Positions 46,144 through 56,090 of a DNA stretch of 64,000 bases are shown here, piece after piece. Both the position numbers and the translations under genes were made by a program. The notes beneath the pieces are model-generated. The model saw nothing but the letters and a program-made list of their open reading frames with translations, was not told the DNA's origin and made no database searches. Source of the stretch: Chromohalobacter marismortui (GTDB lineage Bacteria > Pseudomonadota > Gammaproteobacteria > Pseudomonadales > Halomonadaceae); the NCBI RefSeq assembly GCF_004364315.1, contig NZ_SOBR01000006.1, forward strand, positions 62,001-126,000, in the 5' to 3' direction. Numbering within the stretch: the stretch's first letter is position 1; every line of letters begins with the position of its first letter.

Positions 46144-47370
46144 CTACAGGAGGCGAGCCAACTCATCCTCATGATAGCCCAGCAAGTACAATACGGCGTC
46201 CAGCCCCAACGTACTGATCGACTGCCGCGCCTGCTGACGCACCAACGGCTTGGCGCGGAAAGCAATGCCCAGTCCCGCGCTTTCCAGCATCTTGAGGTCG
46301 TTGGCCCCGTCGCCCACGGCCACCGTCTGCGCCATGTCCCAGCCTTCGCGACGCGCAATCTCGCCCAATAGCCAGGCCTTGCGATCGGCATCGATGATCG
46401 GCTCGCGCACCTCACCGGTGATCTTGCCTTCGTGAATCACCAGCTCATTGGCGTGTATCTCATCGAACCCCAGGCGCGCCTGCAGGTAGCGCGCGAAATA
46501 GGTGAAACCCCCGGAAATGATCGCCGTGCGATAGCCCAGGCGCTTGAGATGCGCCATCAAGCGCTCGACGCCATCCATCAGCGGGAGGTTTTCGGCAATC
46601 TCGCGCAATACCGACTCATCGAGCCTCTCTAGCTTGGCCATGCGCTCGCGAAAGCTCTGCTTAAAGTCCAGCTCGCCACGCATGGAACGCTCGGTGACAG
46701 CGGCCACCTCATCGTAGACACCGTGCCGCCGGGCCAGCTCATCAATCACTTCGGCCTGAATCAGGGTCGAGTCCATGTCGAAGCAGACCAGGCGGCGGTG
46801 GCGGCGCCACAGGCTGTCCTCCTGAATGGCAATATCCACACCATGCCGCGCGCCCAGCGCCAATGCCCGTTCACGCAGGTCGGGCAACGCGACCGCCGGG
46901 CCGCGCAGGAGGCACTCCACGCAGGCGCCGAAGGATGTTTCCTCTTCCAGCGAGGTCACGCCCGACAGGCGCTGCATGTGTTCGATGCTCAACCCATGCG
47001 CCGCCGCCAGTTCACCGAGCTCGGCCAGCATTGTCGTCGGCAGCCGTGGCCCCATCAGCGACACGATCAAGCGCGGCATCTCGGCCTGAGCCTTCAAGTT
47101 TTGCCCTCTATCCGCCGCTACCGCCTCGACCTCGACGGCAAGTCCCCGTTGGGCCAGGCCTTTCGCGGCGAGATGCTCGTTCAGTTGCGATGTGAAGGCA
47201 TTGGCGCCTACCTCAGAATTCACCAGCATCTCGAAGGTAATGTGGCCCAACGCACTGTGCTGGTGAATGTCCACAAGCCGCGCTTGGCATTCCATCAAGG
47301 CCGCGCCTAGCGCTGCCAACTGGCCCGGATGGTCGGGACCGCCGGCGCGAATCAATAACCGCTGTGTCAT
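46144..47370 (-). CDS. serB: Phosphoserine phosphatase SerB
   Basis: HAD-family phosphatase for the last step of serine synthesis. The 408-residue protein has N-terminal ACT-like domains (about 1-180), as in long SerB proteins, and a C-terminal HAD domain: FDMDSTLIQAEVIDELAR with the nucleophile Asp, ISGGFTYFA, and VGDGANDLKMLESAGLGIAFRAKP. The ATG at 47370 follows GAGGT closely; an in-frame ATG at 47448 lies in a repeat-like region and has no site. Its upstream region is the low-GC, purine-biased gap after parC. Confidence 0.97.
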   Translation of the reverse strand: MTQRLLIRAGGPDHPGQLAALGAALMECQARLVDIHQHSALGHITFEMLVNSEVGANAFTSQLNEHLAAKGLAQRGLAVEVEAVAADRGQNLKAQAEMPRLIVSLMGPRLPTTMLAELGELAAAHGLSIEHMQRLSGVTSLEEETSFGACVECLLRGPAVALPDLRERALALGARHGVDIAIQEDSLWRRHRRLVCFDMDSTLIQAEVIDELARRHGVYDEVAAVTERSMRGELDFKQSFRERMAKLERLDESVLREIAENLPLMDGVERLMAHLKRLGYRTAIISGGFTYFARYLQARLGFDEIHANELVIHEGKITGEVREPIIDADRKAWLLGEIARREGWDMAQTVAVGDGANDLKMLESAGLGIAFRAKPLVRQQARQSISTLGLDAVLYLLGYHEDELARLL

Positions 47371-47479
47371 ATCACCTCTGGATCTAGATGTAAGAAGAAA
47401 GAACGGCGCCACGCGCCTGAAAGCGGGAAGAAAACCACAATATCCCACCTTGCGTCTTTCATCTTCTGCCTTCCTTCTT
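47371..47479. repeat. Weak member of the intergenic repeat family, parC-serB gap
   Basis: Purine-rich on one side (TAAGAAGAAAGAAC, GGGAAGAAAACCACAA) and pyrimidine-rich on the other (CTTTCATCTTCTGCCTTCC), with imperfect inverted symmetry. The words GGAAGAAAAC are shared with the region upstream of cysD (63285-63300). Membership of the family is tentative. Confidence 0.4.
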
Positions 47480-49735
47480 CTATTTCTCTTCGACCTCTAA
47501 GCGGTCGACTTTCTGGAAGCCACGCGACAACTTGCTGCCCCGACGTCCGCGTTCACCGACGTAATAGTCGAGATCGCGGCTCGAGAGCGTCTGCTTGCGT
47601 TTACCGGCGTGAACCACCAGCGAAGCGCCGGCGGGCAGCATGGCGAGATCACGCACGAACTCTTCCCGGTTGGCGGCCCGCGCGCCGGGAATATCGATCA
47701 TCTTGTTGCCCTTGCCCTTGGCCATCACCGGCAACTGCTCGAGCGGGAACACCAGCAGACGCCCCTCGTTGGAGACCACGGCGATGCGCGTATCCTCGCC
47801 TTCCGGCACCGCCACCGGCGGCAGCACATTGCACCCCTTGGGCACGCTGAGCGCGGCCTTGCCCGCCTTGCTCTTGCCGATCAGATCGTCGAGCCGGGCG
47901 ATGAAGCCATAGCCCCCATCCGAGGCCAGCAGGTAACGCGCCTCGGGGACATCGAGCATGACACCGACCATGCGCGCGCCGGCGCCGGGATTGACGCGCC
48001 CGGTGATGGGCTCGCCCTGACTGCGCGCCGAGGGCAGATTGTGCGCGGTCAGCGTGTAACTGCGGCCCGCGTCGTCGAGCAGCACCAGCGGCTGATTGGA
48101 CTTGCCGCGCGCGGCCAGGTGGAAGCGGTCACCCGCCTTGTAGGACAGGCCGGCGGGATCGATCTCGTGCCCCTTGGCGCTGCGAATCCAGCCCTTCTCG
48201 GACAACACCACGGTGATCGGGTCGGCCCCGATCAGCTCGACCTCGGAGAGCGCCTTGGCCTCGCCGCGCTCGACCAACGGCGCGCGGCGTGCATCACCGT
48301 AATCGTCGGCATCCCGGCGCAATTCACGCTCGATCAGGTCGGTCAAGGCGGCATCGTTGCCCAGCAATTCCTTGAGGCGGTCGCGCTCGGCGAGCAACTC
48401 GTCCTGCTCGCCACGAATCTTGAACTCCTCGAGCTTGGCCAGGTGGCGCAGGCGCAATTCGAGAATCGCCTCCGCCTGGCGCTCGCTGAGCCCGAAGGCT
48501 TCGATCAACGCCGGCTTGGGCGCATCGTCCTCGCGGATGATGCGGATGACCTCGTCGATGTTGAGATACGCCGTGAGCAGGCCTTCGAGGATGTGCAGGC
48601 GATCCTCGACCTTGTTGAGGCGATGCTCGAGCCGCCGCCGGACCGTCGCCCGACGAAAGCGCAGCCATTCATCGAGGATGGCATTCAGCGCCATGACCCG
48701 CGGGCGACCGTCCAGCCCAATGACGTTGAGGTTCACGCGCACATTCTTCTCGAGGTCGGTGGTCGCGAACAGATGCGCCATCAGCGCCTCGACATCCACC
48801 CGATTGGAACGCGGCACCAGCACCAGCCGGGTGGGCGTCTCATGGGTCGACTCGTCGCGCAGATCCGCCACCATAGGCAGCTTCTTGGCCTGCATCTGCG
48901 CGGCGATCTGTTCCAGCACCTTGGCGCCACTGACCTGATAGGGCAGCGCGGTGACCACCACGTTGCCCTCCTCCAGCGTATAGCGCCCGCGCAGCTTCAC
49001 CGAGCCGCGCCCGCTCTCGTAGAGCTTGGCGAGATCGCTCGGCGGGCTGATGATTTCGGCCTCGGTGGGGAAATCCGGCGCCGGCACGTAAGCCATCAGG
49101 TCGCTGACAGTGGCCTCGGGATGGCGCAGCAGATGGCAGGTCGCGTCCACGACTTCGCGCACGTTATGCGGCGGAATGTCGGTAGCCATGCCCACCGCGA
49201 TACCGGTCGCGCCATTGAGCAGCACGTGCGGCAGACGCGCGGGCAGCACGGCCGGCTCGTCGAGGGTGCCATCGAAGTTGGGCGTCCAGTCGACCGTGCC
49301 CTGGCCGAGCTCGGAGAGCAGCACTTCGGAGAATTTCGACAGTCGCGCCTCGGTGTAGCGCATCGCCGCGAACGACTTGGGATCGTCGGGGCTGCCCCAG
49401 TTGCCCTGGCCGTCGATCAGCGGATAGCGATAGCTGAACGACTGCGCCATCAGCACCATCGCCTCGTAACAGGCGCTGTCGCCATGCGGGTGGAACTTGC
49501 CCAACACGTCGCCGACGGTACGTGCCGACTTCTTGTACTTGGCGCTCGCCGTCAGCGACAACTCGCGCATGGCATAGACGATACGGCGCTGCACCGGCTT
49601 CATGCCATCGCCGATATGCGGCAGCGCCCGGTCGAGAATCACGTACATCGAATAATCGAGGTACGCCTTCTCGGTGTATTCCTTGAGGGAGAGACGTTCG
49701 ACGTCGCCCTCCTCCACATGGATGTCCATGGTCAT
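47480..49735 (-). CDS. parC: DNA topoisomerase IV subunit A
   Basis: 751-residue ParC, which with ParE unlinks daughter chromosomes. The active-site Tyr is residue 127 in [10 protein letters not shown]. The quinolone-determining region [12 protein letters not shown] has Ser 87 and Glu 91, the susceptible-type residues at positions equivalent to E. coli Ser 80 and Glu 84. The C-terminal beta-pinwheel domain is complete. It lies downstream of parE on the same strand, separated by about 155 bp with an inverted repeat. Confidence 0.98.
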   Translation of the reverse strand: MTMDIHVEEGDVERLSLKEYTEKAYLDYSMYVILDRALPHIGDGMKPVQRRIVYAMRELSLTASAKYKKSARTVGDVLGKFHPHGDSACYEAMVLMAQSFSYRYPLIDGQGNWGSPDDPKSFAAMRYTEARLSKFSEVLLSELGQGTVDWTPNFDGTLDEPAVLPARLPHVLLNGATGIAVGMATDIPPHNVREVVDATCHLLRHPEATVSDLMAYVPAPDFPTEAEIISPPSDLAKLYESGRGSVKLRGRYTLEEGNVVVTALPYQVSGAKVLEQIAAQMQAKKLPMVADLRDESTHETPTRLVLVPRSNRVDVEALMAHLFATTDLEKNVRVNLNVIGLDGRPRVMALNAILDEWLRFRRATVRRRLEHRLNKVEDRLHILEGLLTAYLNIDEVIRIIREDDAPKPALIEAFGLSERQAEAILELRLRHLAKLEEFKIRGEQDELLAERDRLKELLGNDAALTDLIERELRRDADDYGDARRAPLVERGEAKALSEVELIGADPITVVLSEKGWIRSAKGHEIDPAGLSYKAGDRFHLAARGKSNQPLVLLDDAGRSYTLTAHNLPSARSQGEPITGRVNPGAGARMVGVMLDVPEARYLLASDGGYGFIARLDDLIGKSKAGKAALSVPKGCNVLPPVAVPEGEDTRIAVVSNEGRLLVFPLEQLPVMAKGKGNKMIDIPGARAANREEFVRDLAMLPAGASLVVHAGKRKQTLSSRDLDYYVGERGRRGSKLSRGFQKVDRLEVEEK

Positions 49736-49801
49736 AGCAAAGTGACCTTTTTCACGATCGTGGCATCGTCAAGGGCCGTGCCCTCTTCAACCTCTGTGAT
49801 G

Positions 49802-49890
49802 AGCTGGAAGCTCAAAGCTGGAAGGGCCCCAGGCAAGGGCTCCCTCTTCCAGCTTCAAACTTACCGCTTAAACCTCCCGGCGGAGCCGGG
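49802..49890. repeat. Inverted pair of the intergenic repeat, parE-parC gap
   Basis: Plus-oriented copy (49802-49830, with AGCTGGAAGCTCAAAGCTGG) faces a minus-oriented copy ending in the small palindrome CCCGGC-TCC-GCCGGG right after the parE stop. AGCTGGAAG and CTTCCAGCT can pair over a loop of about 20 nt. Same modules as near cysD. Confidence 0.75.
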
Positions 49891-51771
49891 TCATACCTCG
49901 ATATCGGCGAGGTTGCCGTAGTCCTCGAGCCAGTTCTTGCGGTCGCCGGCGCGCTTTTTCGCCAGCAGCATGTCCATCATCTCGCGGGTGCCGTCATCCG
50001 CCGCGAGAGTCAACTGCACCAGGCGGCGCGTATCGGCGGCCATGGTGGTTTCACGCAATTGAAGCGGGCTCATTTCGCCAAGGCCTTTGAAGCGCTGCAC
50101 GTTGGGGGTGCCGCGTTTGCCTTCCAGACGCTTCAGGATGGCAGCCTTCTCGCTTTCGTCGAGGGCATAGTGCACTTCTTTGCCCAGGTCGATGCGATAC
50201 AGCGGCGGCATGGCCACGAACACGTGCCCGGCATCCACCAGCGCGGGGAAGTGACGCACGAACAACGCGCACAGCAAGGTCGCGATGTGCAGGCCGTCGG
50301 AGTCGGCGTCGGCGAGGATGCAGATCTTGTGATAACGCAGCTTGGTGAGATCGTCACTGCCGGGGTCCATGCCGATGGCCACGGCGATGTCGTGGACCTC
50401 CTGGGAGCTGTAGATATCGTGCGCCTCGACCTCCCAGGTATTGAGGATCTTGCCGCGCAGCGGCAGGATCGCCTGCGTCTCGCGATCGCGCGCCTGCTTG
50501 GCACTGCCGCCGGCACTGTCGCCCTCGACCAGAAACAGCTCGGACGCCGCCGGGTCCTGCCCCGCACAGTCGGCGAGCTTGCCCGGCAAGGCGGGACCGG
50601 AGGTCACTTTCTTGCGGGCGACCTTCTTGGCGCTCTTCTGACGCCGCTGCGCGGCATTGATCACCAGCTCGGCGAGGGCCTCGGCCTGGTCGACATGGTG
50701 ATTGAGCCACAGCGAGAAGGCATCCTTGACCACGCCGGAGACGAAGCCCGCCACCACGCGCGAGGAGAGTCGCTCCTTGGTCTGGCCCGCAAACTGAGGA
50801 TCGAGCAGCTTCACCGAGAGCACGAACGAGACGCGCTCCCACAGGTCGTCGCCGGTCAGCTTGACCCCGCGCGGCAACAGGCTGCGGTATTCGCAGAATT
50901 CACGCAGCGCGTCGAGCAGCCCGGAGCGCAGACCGTTGACGTGCGTGCCGCCGAGCGGCGTGGGGATCAGATTGACGTAGGATTCCTGCAGCAACTCACC
51001 GCCTTCCGGCAGCCACTGGATGGCCCAGTCGACGCCCTGATCGTCGTCCTCGAAGTGACCGAGAAACGGCGAGGAAGGCAACGTCTCGACATCGTCGGTG
51101 GCCTGGGCCAGGTAGTCGCGCAACCCATCCGCGTACTGCCAGACGCTCTCGGTACCATCGGCCTCGGTCAGCGTGACCTCGAGTCCGGGGCAGAGAACCG
51201 CCTTGGCGCGCAGCAAGTGCTTGAGACGCGGCAACGCCAGCCTGGGGCTATCGAAATAGCTCTCGTCCGGCCAGAACCGTACCACCGTTCCCTTGGCCTT
51301 CTTGGGGCAGCTGCCGATGACGGCGAGGTCTTCCACCTTGTCGCCGTGGGCGAACGCCATGCCATGCCGGTCGCCGTCGCGACAGACCTCGATTTCCAGG
51401 CGCCGGGACAGGGCGTTGACCACCGACACCCCGACTCCGTGCAGGCCGCCCGAGAAGCGATAGCTCGACTGCGAGAACTTCCCGCCCGCGTGCAGCCGGG
51501 TCAGAATCAGCTCGACGCCGGAGACCCCATGCTCGGGGTGCATGTCGATGGGCATGCCACGCCCGTCATCGGAGACCTCGATGCCGCCGTCATCATGCAG
51601 GCGCACGCGGATGTGGCTCGCGTGGCCGGCCAGCGCCTCGTCGACGCTGTTGTCGATGACCTCCTGGGCGAGGTGATTGGGGCGACTGGTATCGGTGTAC
51701 ATTCCGGGGCGCTTGCGCACCGGATCGAGTCCCGACAGGACCTCGATGGAACTGGCACTGTATTGCGTCAT
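49891..51771 (-). CDS. parE: DNA topoisomerase IV subunit B
   Basis: 626-residue ATPase subunit. The GHKL domain has EVIDNSVDEALAGHA, DDGRGMPID and GLHGVGVSVVNALS; the TOPRIM domain has LFLVEGDSAGGSAKQARDR and PLRGKILNTWE, and DADSDGLHIATLL. Full length (E. coli 630). The ATG at 51771 has only a weak GGA site; a longer frame to 52002 would overlap yqiA completely and is rejected. It is 10 nt after the yqiA stop, the usual yqiA-parE arrangement. Confidence 0.98.
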   Translation of the reverse strand: MTQYSASSIEVLSGLDPVRKRPGMYTDTSRPNHLAQEVIDNSVDEALAGHASHIRVRLHDDGGIEVSDDGRGMPIDMHPEHGVSGVELILTRLHAGGKFSQSSYRFSGGLHGVGVSVVNALSRRLEIEVCRDGDRHGMAFAHGDKVEDLAVIGSCPKKAKGTVVRFWPDESYFDSPRLALPRLKHLLRAKAVLCPGLEVTLTEADGTESVWQYADGLRDYLAQATDDVETLPSSPFLGHFEDDDQGVDWAIQWLPEGGELLQESYVNLIPTPLGGTHVNGLRSGLLDALREFCEYRSLLPRGVKLTGDDLWERVSFVLSVKLLDPQFAGQTKERLSSRVVAGFVSGVVKDAFSLWLNHHVDQAEALAELVINAAQRRQKSAKKVARKKVTSGPALPGKLADCAGQDPAASELFLVEGDSAGGSAKQARDRETQAILPLRGKILNTWEVEAHDIYSSQEVHDIAVAIGMDPGSDDLTKLRYHKICILADADSDGLHIATLLCALFVRHFPALVDAGHVFVAMPPLYRIDLGKEVHYALDESEKAAILKRLEGKRGTPNVQRFKGLGEMSPLQLRETTMAADTRRLVQLTLAADDGTREMMDMLLAKKRAGDRKNWLEDYGNLADIEV

Positions 51772-51781
51772 GCGTTGTCCA

Positions 51782-52417
51782 TTATGTGGATTCGTCAGAG
51801 CGCGTTGGCGATCGTGGGGGTAGCGTCCACCCCCCGTGCGCGAAAATGGCCGGCAGATAATCGGCCAGCGCGCTGAAGCCGTGGTCGCCGCCGGGATGCA
51901 CGAGCATCGAGGCACCGGCATAAAAAGCCAGCGCATCACGGCAATCCAGCGTTTCGTCGGCGCTGCCCAGCAGCACGCGATAGCGTCGCGGGTCAATGAC
52001 ACCGCTCGGGGTCATCGCCTCGAGCGCGGCGCCGTGTTGCGCGTCGATGGTGAAACGTTCATGGGTGTAGGGGTTCTCGAACGCCGCTCCCTCCCATTGC
52101 GCCACCAGGCGCGCCGGCCGCACCGCAGGATTGATCAACACCGCACGTAATCCGGCGCGTTCGGCCAGACAGGTGGCCAGGAACCCGCCCATCGAGCTGC
52201 CGATCAGCAAGGTGTCCTCGCCCAGTGCACGCAATTCGCGCTCGGCGCAGGCCAAGGCTTGATCGGGGCGGTGCGGCAATTGCGGCGTAACGCACCGAGG
52301 TGCCCCCCCTCCTTCGCTGGCCAGACGCTCGCAGCTGGCCGCGATCAGCTGCGCCTTGGGCGACGCCGCGCCGCTGTTGAAACCGTGCAGATAAAGAATG
52401 TCGGTCACGGACGTCAT
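51782..52417 (-). CDS. yqiA: YqiA-family esterase (alpha/beta hydrolase)
   Basis: 211-residue alpha/beta hydrolase with LYLHGFNSGAASPKAQ at the N-terminus, the nucleophile elbow GSSMGGFLA and a C-terminal HPGGDHGF that supplies the His. E. coli YqiA has esterase activity on short-chain esters and lies next to parE, as here. The start is uncertain: the ATG at 52417 fits the family N-terminus but has no clear ribosome binding site. Confidence 0.9.
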   Translation of the reverse strand: MTSVTDILYLHGFNSGAASPKAQLIAASCERLASEGGGAPRCVTPQLPHRPDQALACAERELRALGEDTLLIGSSMGGFLATCLAERAGLRAVLINPAVRPARLVAQWEGAAFENPYTHERFTIDAQHGAALEAMTPSGVIDPRRYRVLLGSADETLDCRDALAFYAGASMLVHPGGDHGFSALADYLPAIFAHGGWTLPPRSPTRSDEST

Positions 52418-52469
52418 AGTCGCCACGGGCGTCACCAGCATACCGCAAAAACTGTACAAACAACCAGCC

Positions 52470-54149
52470 TCATGTCGCGTCCTGCGCCTGCCAGACGACA
52501 TCGAGCAACCCACGACTGGAATCGTCCAGCGCCTCGGCGCCACGCCGCGACGCCAGAATCTGCTCGGTTTCGGTGGCGATCTGCTTGCCCAGCTCCACGC
52601 CCCACTGGTCGAAGGGATTGATGTCCCAGATCGTGGCCTGCACGAACACCTTGTGCTCGTAGAGCGCGATCAACGACCCCAGCGTGCGCGGCGTCAGGCG
52701 GTCGAGCAGCAACGTGGTCGAGGGCTGGTTGCCGCGATAGCGCTTGTGGCTGGGACGCGGGGCATCGCTGGGCAAGGCCTCGTCGCCCAGCATCAAGACC
52801 CGCGACTGGGCGATGCAGTTGGCCAGCGTCAAGCGGTGCTGGGCCTTGAGGTGGGCGCGCGTGGCGGGGTCTTCCACCCGATCGTAACGACGTACCGGCG
52901 CGATGAAATCGCACTCCACCGCCTGGGTCCCCTGGTGCAGCAGCTGATAGAAGGCATGTTGCGCATTGGGGCCAAGCTGTCCCCATAGTACCGGACAGGT
53001 GGAATACGGCGTGATCTCGCCGTCATTGGTGACCGACTTGCCGTTGGATTCCATCTCCAGCTGTTCGAGATAGCTGGCGAAATACTCGAGCCGGCCATCG
53101 TAGGGCAGAATCGAATGCGCACGCACGTCGAGGAAGTTCACGTTCCAGATCCCCGCCAGCGCCAGCAGCACCGGCAAGTTGTCTTCTAGGGGCGTGTCGC
53201 GGAAATGACGGTCCATCTCGTGGGCCCCCGCCAGCAGCTCGCGGAAGTTTTCCATCCCCACCGCCAGGGCGATGGGCAACCCGATGGCGCCCCACAGCGA
53301 ATAACGCCCGCCGACCCATTCCCAGAAGCGCAGTTGATGACGCGGATCGATACCCCACTCGCTCATCTTCTCGGGCTTGGCCGAGACACCGACGAAATGC
53401 TGGCGCATCACCAGCTCGCCCATCTCGGTGTCCTGACCGCCGTCGGCCAGGCGCGTCATCAACCAGTCGCGCGCGGTCGAAGCGTTGGACAGCGTGTCGA
53501 TGGTGGTAAACGACTTCGACGACAGCACGAACAGCGTCGTGGCGGGATTGAAGCGAGTCAAGTAATCGGCGAGCTGCGAGCCGTCCATGGTCGAGGCGAA
53601 ATGAATATCGACCTGGTGCACGTCGCGTGGCCGGTAATCGGCCAGCGCATGGGTGACCATCAGCGGCCCCAGGTCGGAGCCGCCCACGCCGAGATTCACC
53701 ACATCGGTGATCGGTCGCCCCGTGGCACCGCGCCATTGTCCCGCGTGACATTTTTCGACCATCGCCTGCATGCGCGCCAGCGTGTCATGCACGTCGGGCA
53801 CGACGTCCTCGCCTTCGACCACCAGACGGGCCTCCGGCGGCAAGCGCAGCGCGGTATGCAGTGCCGGACGATCTTCGGACAGGTTGACGCGCTCACCGTT
53901 CTGCAAGCGCGCAATGGCGCGCTCGAGGTCCGCCTCGCGGGCCAGTTCGAGCAGCATCGCCAGCGTCTCGTCACGCCAGCGATGCTTGGACAGGTCCAAC
54001 GTCAGCCCTGCGCCGCGTCGGGTGAAACGCGCATGACGACCGGAATGCTCGGTGAACAGGCTCGTTAGATGCACGTCGCGCATGTCGGCGGCATGCGCGA
54101 CGAGCCTTTGCCAGGCCGGCGAATGGTGGATCATGGTTGACTGGCTCAT
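52470..54149 (-). CDS. pgi: Glucose-6-phosphate isomerase
   Basis: Interconverts glucose 6-phosphate and fructose 6-phosphate. The 559-residue protein has the family blocks NLGVGGSDLGPLMV, VLSSKSFTTIDTLSNA, GGRYSLWGAIGLPIAL (with Arg near the active site) and GQLGPNAQHAFYQLLHQG, and the final INPFDQWGVELGKQIA. Start ATG 54149 follows AAGGAG by about 10 nt; the second Met (MIHHS) is an alternative. It is divergent from cmoA, 140 bp away. Confidence 0.97.
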   Translation of the reverse strand: MSQSTMIHHSPAWQRLVAHAADMRDVHLTSLFTEHSGRHARFTRRGAGLTLDLSKHRWRDETLAMLLELAREADLERAIARLQNGERVNLSEDRPALHTALRLPPEARLVVEGEDVVPDVHDTLARMQAMVEKCHAGQWRGATGRPITDVVNLGVGGSDLGPLMVTHALADYRPRDVHQVDIHFASTMDGSQLADYLTRFNPATTLFVLSSKSFTTIDTLSNASTARDWLMTRLADGGQDTEMGELVMRQHFVGVSAKPEKMSEWGIDPRHQLRFWEWVGGRYSLWGAIGLPIALAVGMENFRELLAGAHEMDRHFRDTPLEDNLPVLLALAGIWNVNFLDVRAHSILPYDGRLEYFASYLEQLEMESNGKSVTNDGEITPYSTCPVLWGQLGPNAQHAFYQLLHQGTQAVECDFIAPVRRYDRVEDPATRAHLKAQHRLTLANCIAQSRVLMLGDEALPSDAPRPSHKRYRGNQPSTTLLLDRLTPRTLGSLIALYEHKVFVQATIWDINPFDQWGVELGKQIATETEQILASRRGAEALDDSSRGLLDVVWQAQDAT

Positions 54150-54289
54150 GAAGCGTACTCTCCTTGACAAGCTCGCTGACGGCCCGCTGATGCCGCAGAG
54201 GCCCCTGCGGATGCAGAGCCATGACGCGGCGCGTACAATACTGCCACTTCCTGTGGCCTCGGCCACGCCTCGACACGATTGACTGGCTC

Positions 54290-55033
54290 ATGAGTGACGC
54301 ATCTTACCGTGACGCGATCTTTTCGACACCCCTCGACCGGGTGGCCAACTTTTCCTTCGACGAACAGGTCGTGGCCTGCTTCCCCGACATGATTCGCCGT
54401 TCGGTGCCCGGCTATGGCCAGATCCTCGGCATGCTGGGCCTGATCGCCGAACGTCATCTGCGTTTCGGCGCCCACGTCTATGATCTGGGCTGCTCGCTGG
54501 GCGCCGTGAGTCTGGCGCTCGCCGGCCGCTTGCCACCGGAGGCCTTCACCCTGACCGGCGTCGACCTGTCGCCGACGATGGTCGCCCGGGCGCGTGAAAC
54601 GCTCGGCGAGGAATGCCCCGATCATCGCATCGATATCGTCGAGGGCGATATCCGCCATGTCGACTATCAACCCGCCGGCATGATCGTGCTCAACTTCACG
54701 TTGCAGTTCCTGCCCCCGGAAGACCGGCGAGCGGTCATCGAGCGCCTGTACGCCGCCCTCGAGCCCGGCGGCGTGCTGGTGCTTTCCGAGAAGATCGTGC
54801 TGCCCGACGAGCAGGAAAACGCCTGGCTGGTGGAACGCTACCACGATTTCAAGCGCGCCAACGGCTACAGCGACATGGAAATCAGCCAGAAGCGTACCGC
54901 CCTGGAAAACGTGCTGGTGCCGGACACCCTCGACGCACACCACGAGCGCCTGCACGAGGCCGGCTTCACCCGTGTCAGCACCTGGTTTCAGTATCTCAAT
55001 TTCGCTTCAATGGTCGCGTTCAAGGATGCCTGA
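54290..55033 (+). CDS. cmoA: Carboxy-S-adenosylmethionine synthase CmoA
   Basis: Makes carboxy-SAM from SAM and prephenate for wobble-uridine modification. The 247-residue protein has FDEQVVACFPDMIRRSVPGY, the SAM-binding VYDLGCSLGAVSLAL and LVERYHDFKRANGYSDMEI near the C-terminus, all as in E. coli CmoA (247). The ribosome binding site is weak. Its end overlaps the cmoB start by 8 nt. Confidence 0.97.
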   Translation: MSDASYRDAIFSTPLDRVANFSFDEQVVACFPDMIRRSVPGYGQILGMLGLIAERHLRFGAHVYDLGCSLGAVSLALAGRLPPEAFTLTGVDLSPTMVARARETLGEECPDHRIDIVEGDIRHVDYQPAGMIVLNFTLQFLPPEDRRAVIERLYAALEPGGVLVLSEKIVLPDEQENAWLVERYHDFKRANGYSDMEISQKRTALENVLVPDTLDAHHERLHEAGFTRVSTWFQYLNFASMVAFKDA

Positions 55034-56027
55034 TCGCTCTCTGCCCCCTGCCCAGCGTGCCCTGTTCGATGCCTTGCTCGATCACGGCCTGAGCGAATGG
55101 GTCGCCCGCCTGCCCGCGCAACTCGCCGCTGGCCTGGACCGCAAGCGCTTCGGCGACCTGGCCGCCTGGGAAAAGGCCGTCGCCAAACTGCCCACGCTGC
55201 CCGAGGCACGTGATGTCGCGCTCGACAGCGACAGCGTGCGTGTCGATCTCGCACTCACCGAGAGTCAACAGCGTCAGTGCGAGAACCTGTTGCGCAAGTT
55301 GATGCCCTGGCGCAAGGGACCCTACACCCTGGGCGGCATCCATATCGATACCGAATGGCGCTCGGACTGGAAATGGCAGCGTGTCGCACCGCACCTGTCA
55401 CCACTCGAAGGACGCCGCGTGCTGGATGTCGGCGGCGGCAATGGCTACCACGCTTGGCGCATGGCCGGGGCCGGCGCAGCGTTGGTGCTGGTTATCGACC
55501 CCTCGCCACGCTTCTATTATCAATTTCAGGCGGTGCGTCATTTCGTGGGTGATGCCGACGCATGGCGCACGCATTTCCTGCCCGTCGGTATCGAGGACGT
55601 TCCCCCGCAACTCGACGCGTTCGACACTACCTTCTCGATGGGGGTGCTCTACCACCGCCCCTCTCCCCTGGAGCACCTGATGCAGCTCCGCGATACCCTG
55701 CGCCCGGGGGGCGAGCTCGTCCTCGAGACGCTGGTGGTCGAAGGCGACGCGAATACGGTCTTCATGCCCGGCGAACGCTATGCCGCCATGCCCAACGTGT
55801 ATTTCCTGCCCTCATCAAAGGCGCTTGCGCACTGGCTACGACGCTGTGGCTTCGAGGACGTCCGTGTCGTCGACGAGGCCCCGACATCGCTGGAAGAACA
55901 GCGCAGCACCGAGTGGATGAGCTTCCACTCACTGGCCGACTTTCTCGATCCCGAGGATGCGACGCTGACCCGGGAAGGCTATCCGGCACCACGACGGGCC
56001 GTTCTGGTGGCACGCAAGCCAGCGTGA
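55026..56027 (+). CDS. cmoB: tRNA 5-carboxymethoxyuridine methyltransferase CmoB
   Basis: Transfers the carboxymethyl group of carboxy-SAM to 5-hydroxyuridine at tRNA position 34. The 333-residue protein has LRKLMPWRKGPYTLGGIHIDTEWRSDWKWQR, the SAM-binding VLDVGGGNGYHAWRMAG and FSMGVLYHRPSPLEHL. Length as in E. coli (323). It overlaps cmoA, so it is translationally coupled with it. Confidence 0.97.
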   Translation: MPDRSLPPAQRALFDALLDHGLSEWVARLPAQLAAGLDRKRFGDLAAWEKAVAKLPTLPEARDVALDSDSVRVDLALTESQQRQCENLLRKLMPWRKGPYTLGGIHIDTEWRSDWKWQRVAPHLSPLEGRRVLDVGGGNGYHAWRMAGAGAALVLVIDPSPRFYYQFQAVRHFVGDADAWRTHFLPVGIEDVPPQLDAFDTTFSMGVLYHRPSPLEHLMQLRDTLRPGGELVLETLVVEGDANTVFMPGERYAAMPNVYFLPSSKALAHWLRRCGFEDVRVVDEAPTSLEEQRSTEWMSFHSLADFLDPEDATLTREGYPAPRRAVLVARKPA

Positions 56028-56051
56028 CTTGCGCTTCTTCGGCACGCGAAC

Positions 56052-56070
56052 GATAATACTTATCATTATC
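56052..56070 (+). promoter_or_regulatory. Fur box upstream of the ABC ATPase gene
   Basis: GATAATACTTATCATTATC matches the 19-bp Fur consensus at 16 of 19 positions. It ends 20 nt before the ATG, so Fe-loaded Fur would block transcription. Confidence 0.85.
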
Positions 56071-56090
56071 GATGTCGTAGGAGACTCATC

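Noticed and set aside
47609-49921. 770-codon open frame on the plus strand opposite parC
   Set aside because: It is a mirror of parC in GC-rich DNA; no family motifs and no ribosome binding site, while parC is certain.
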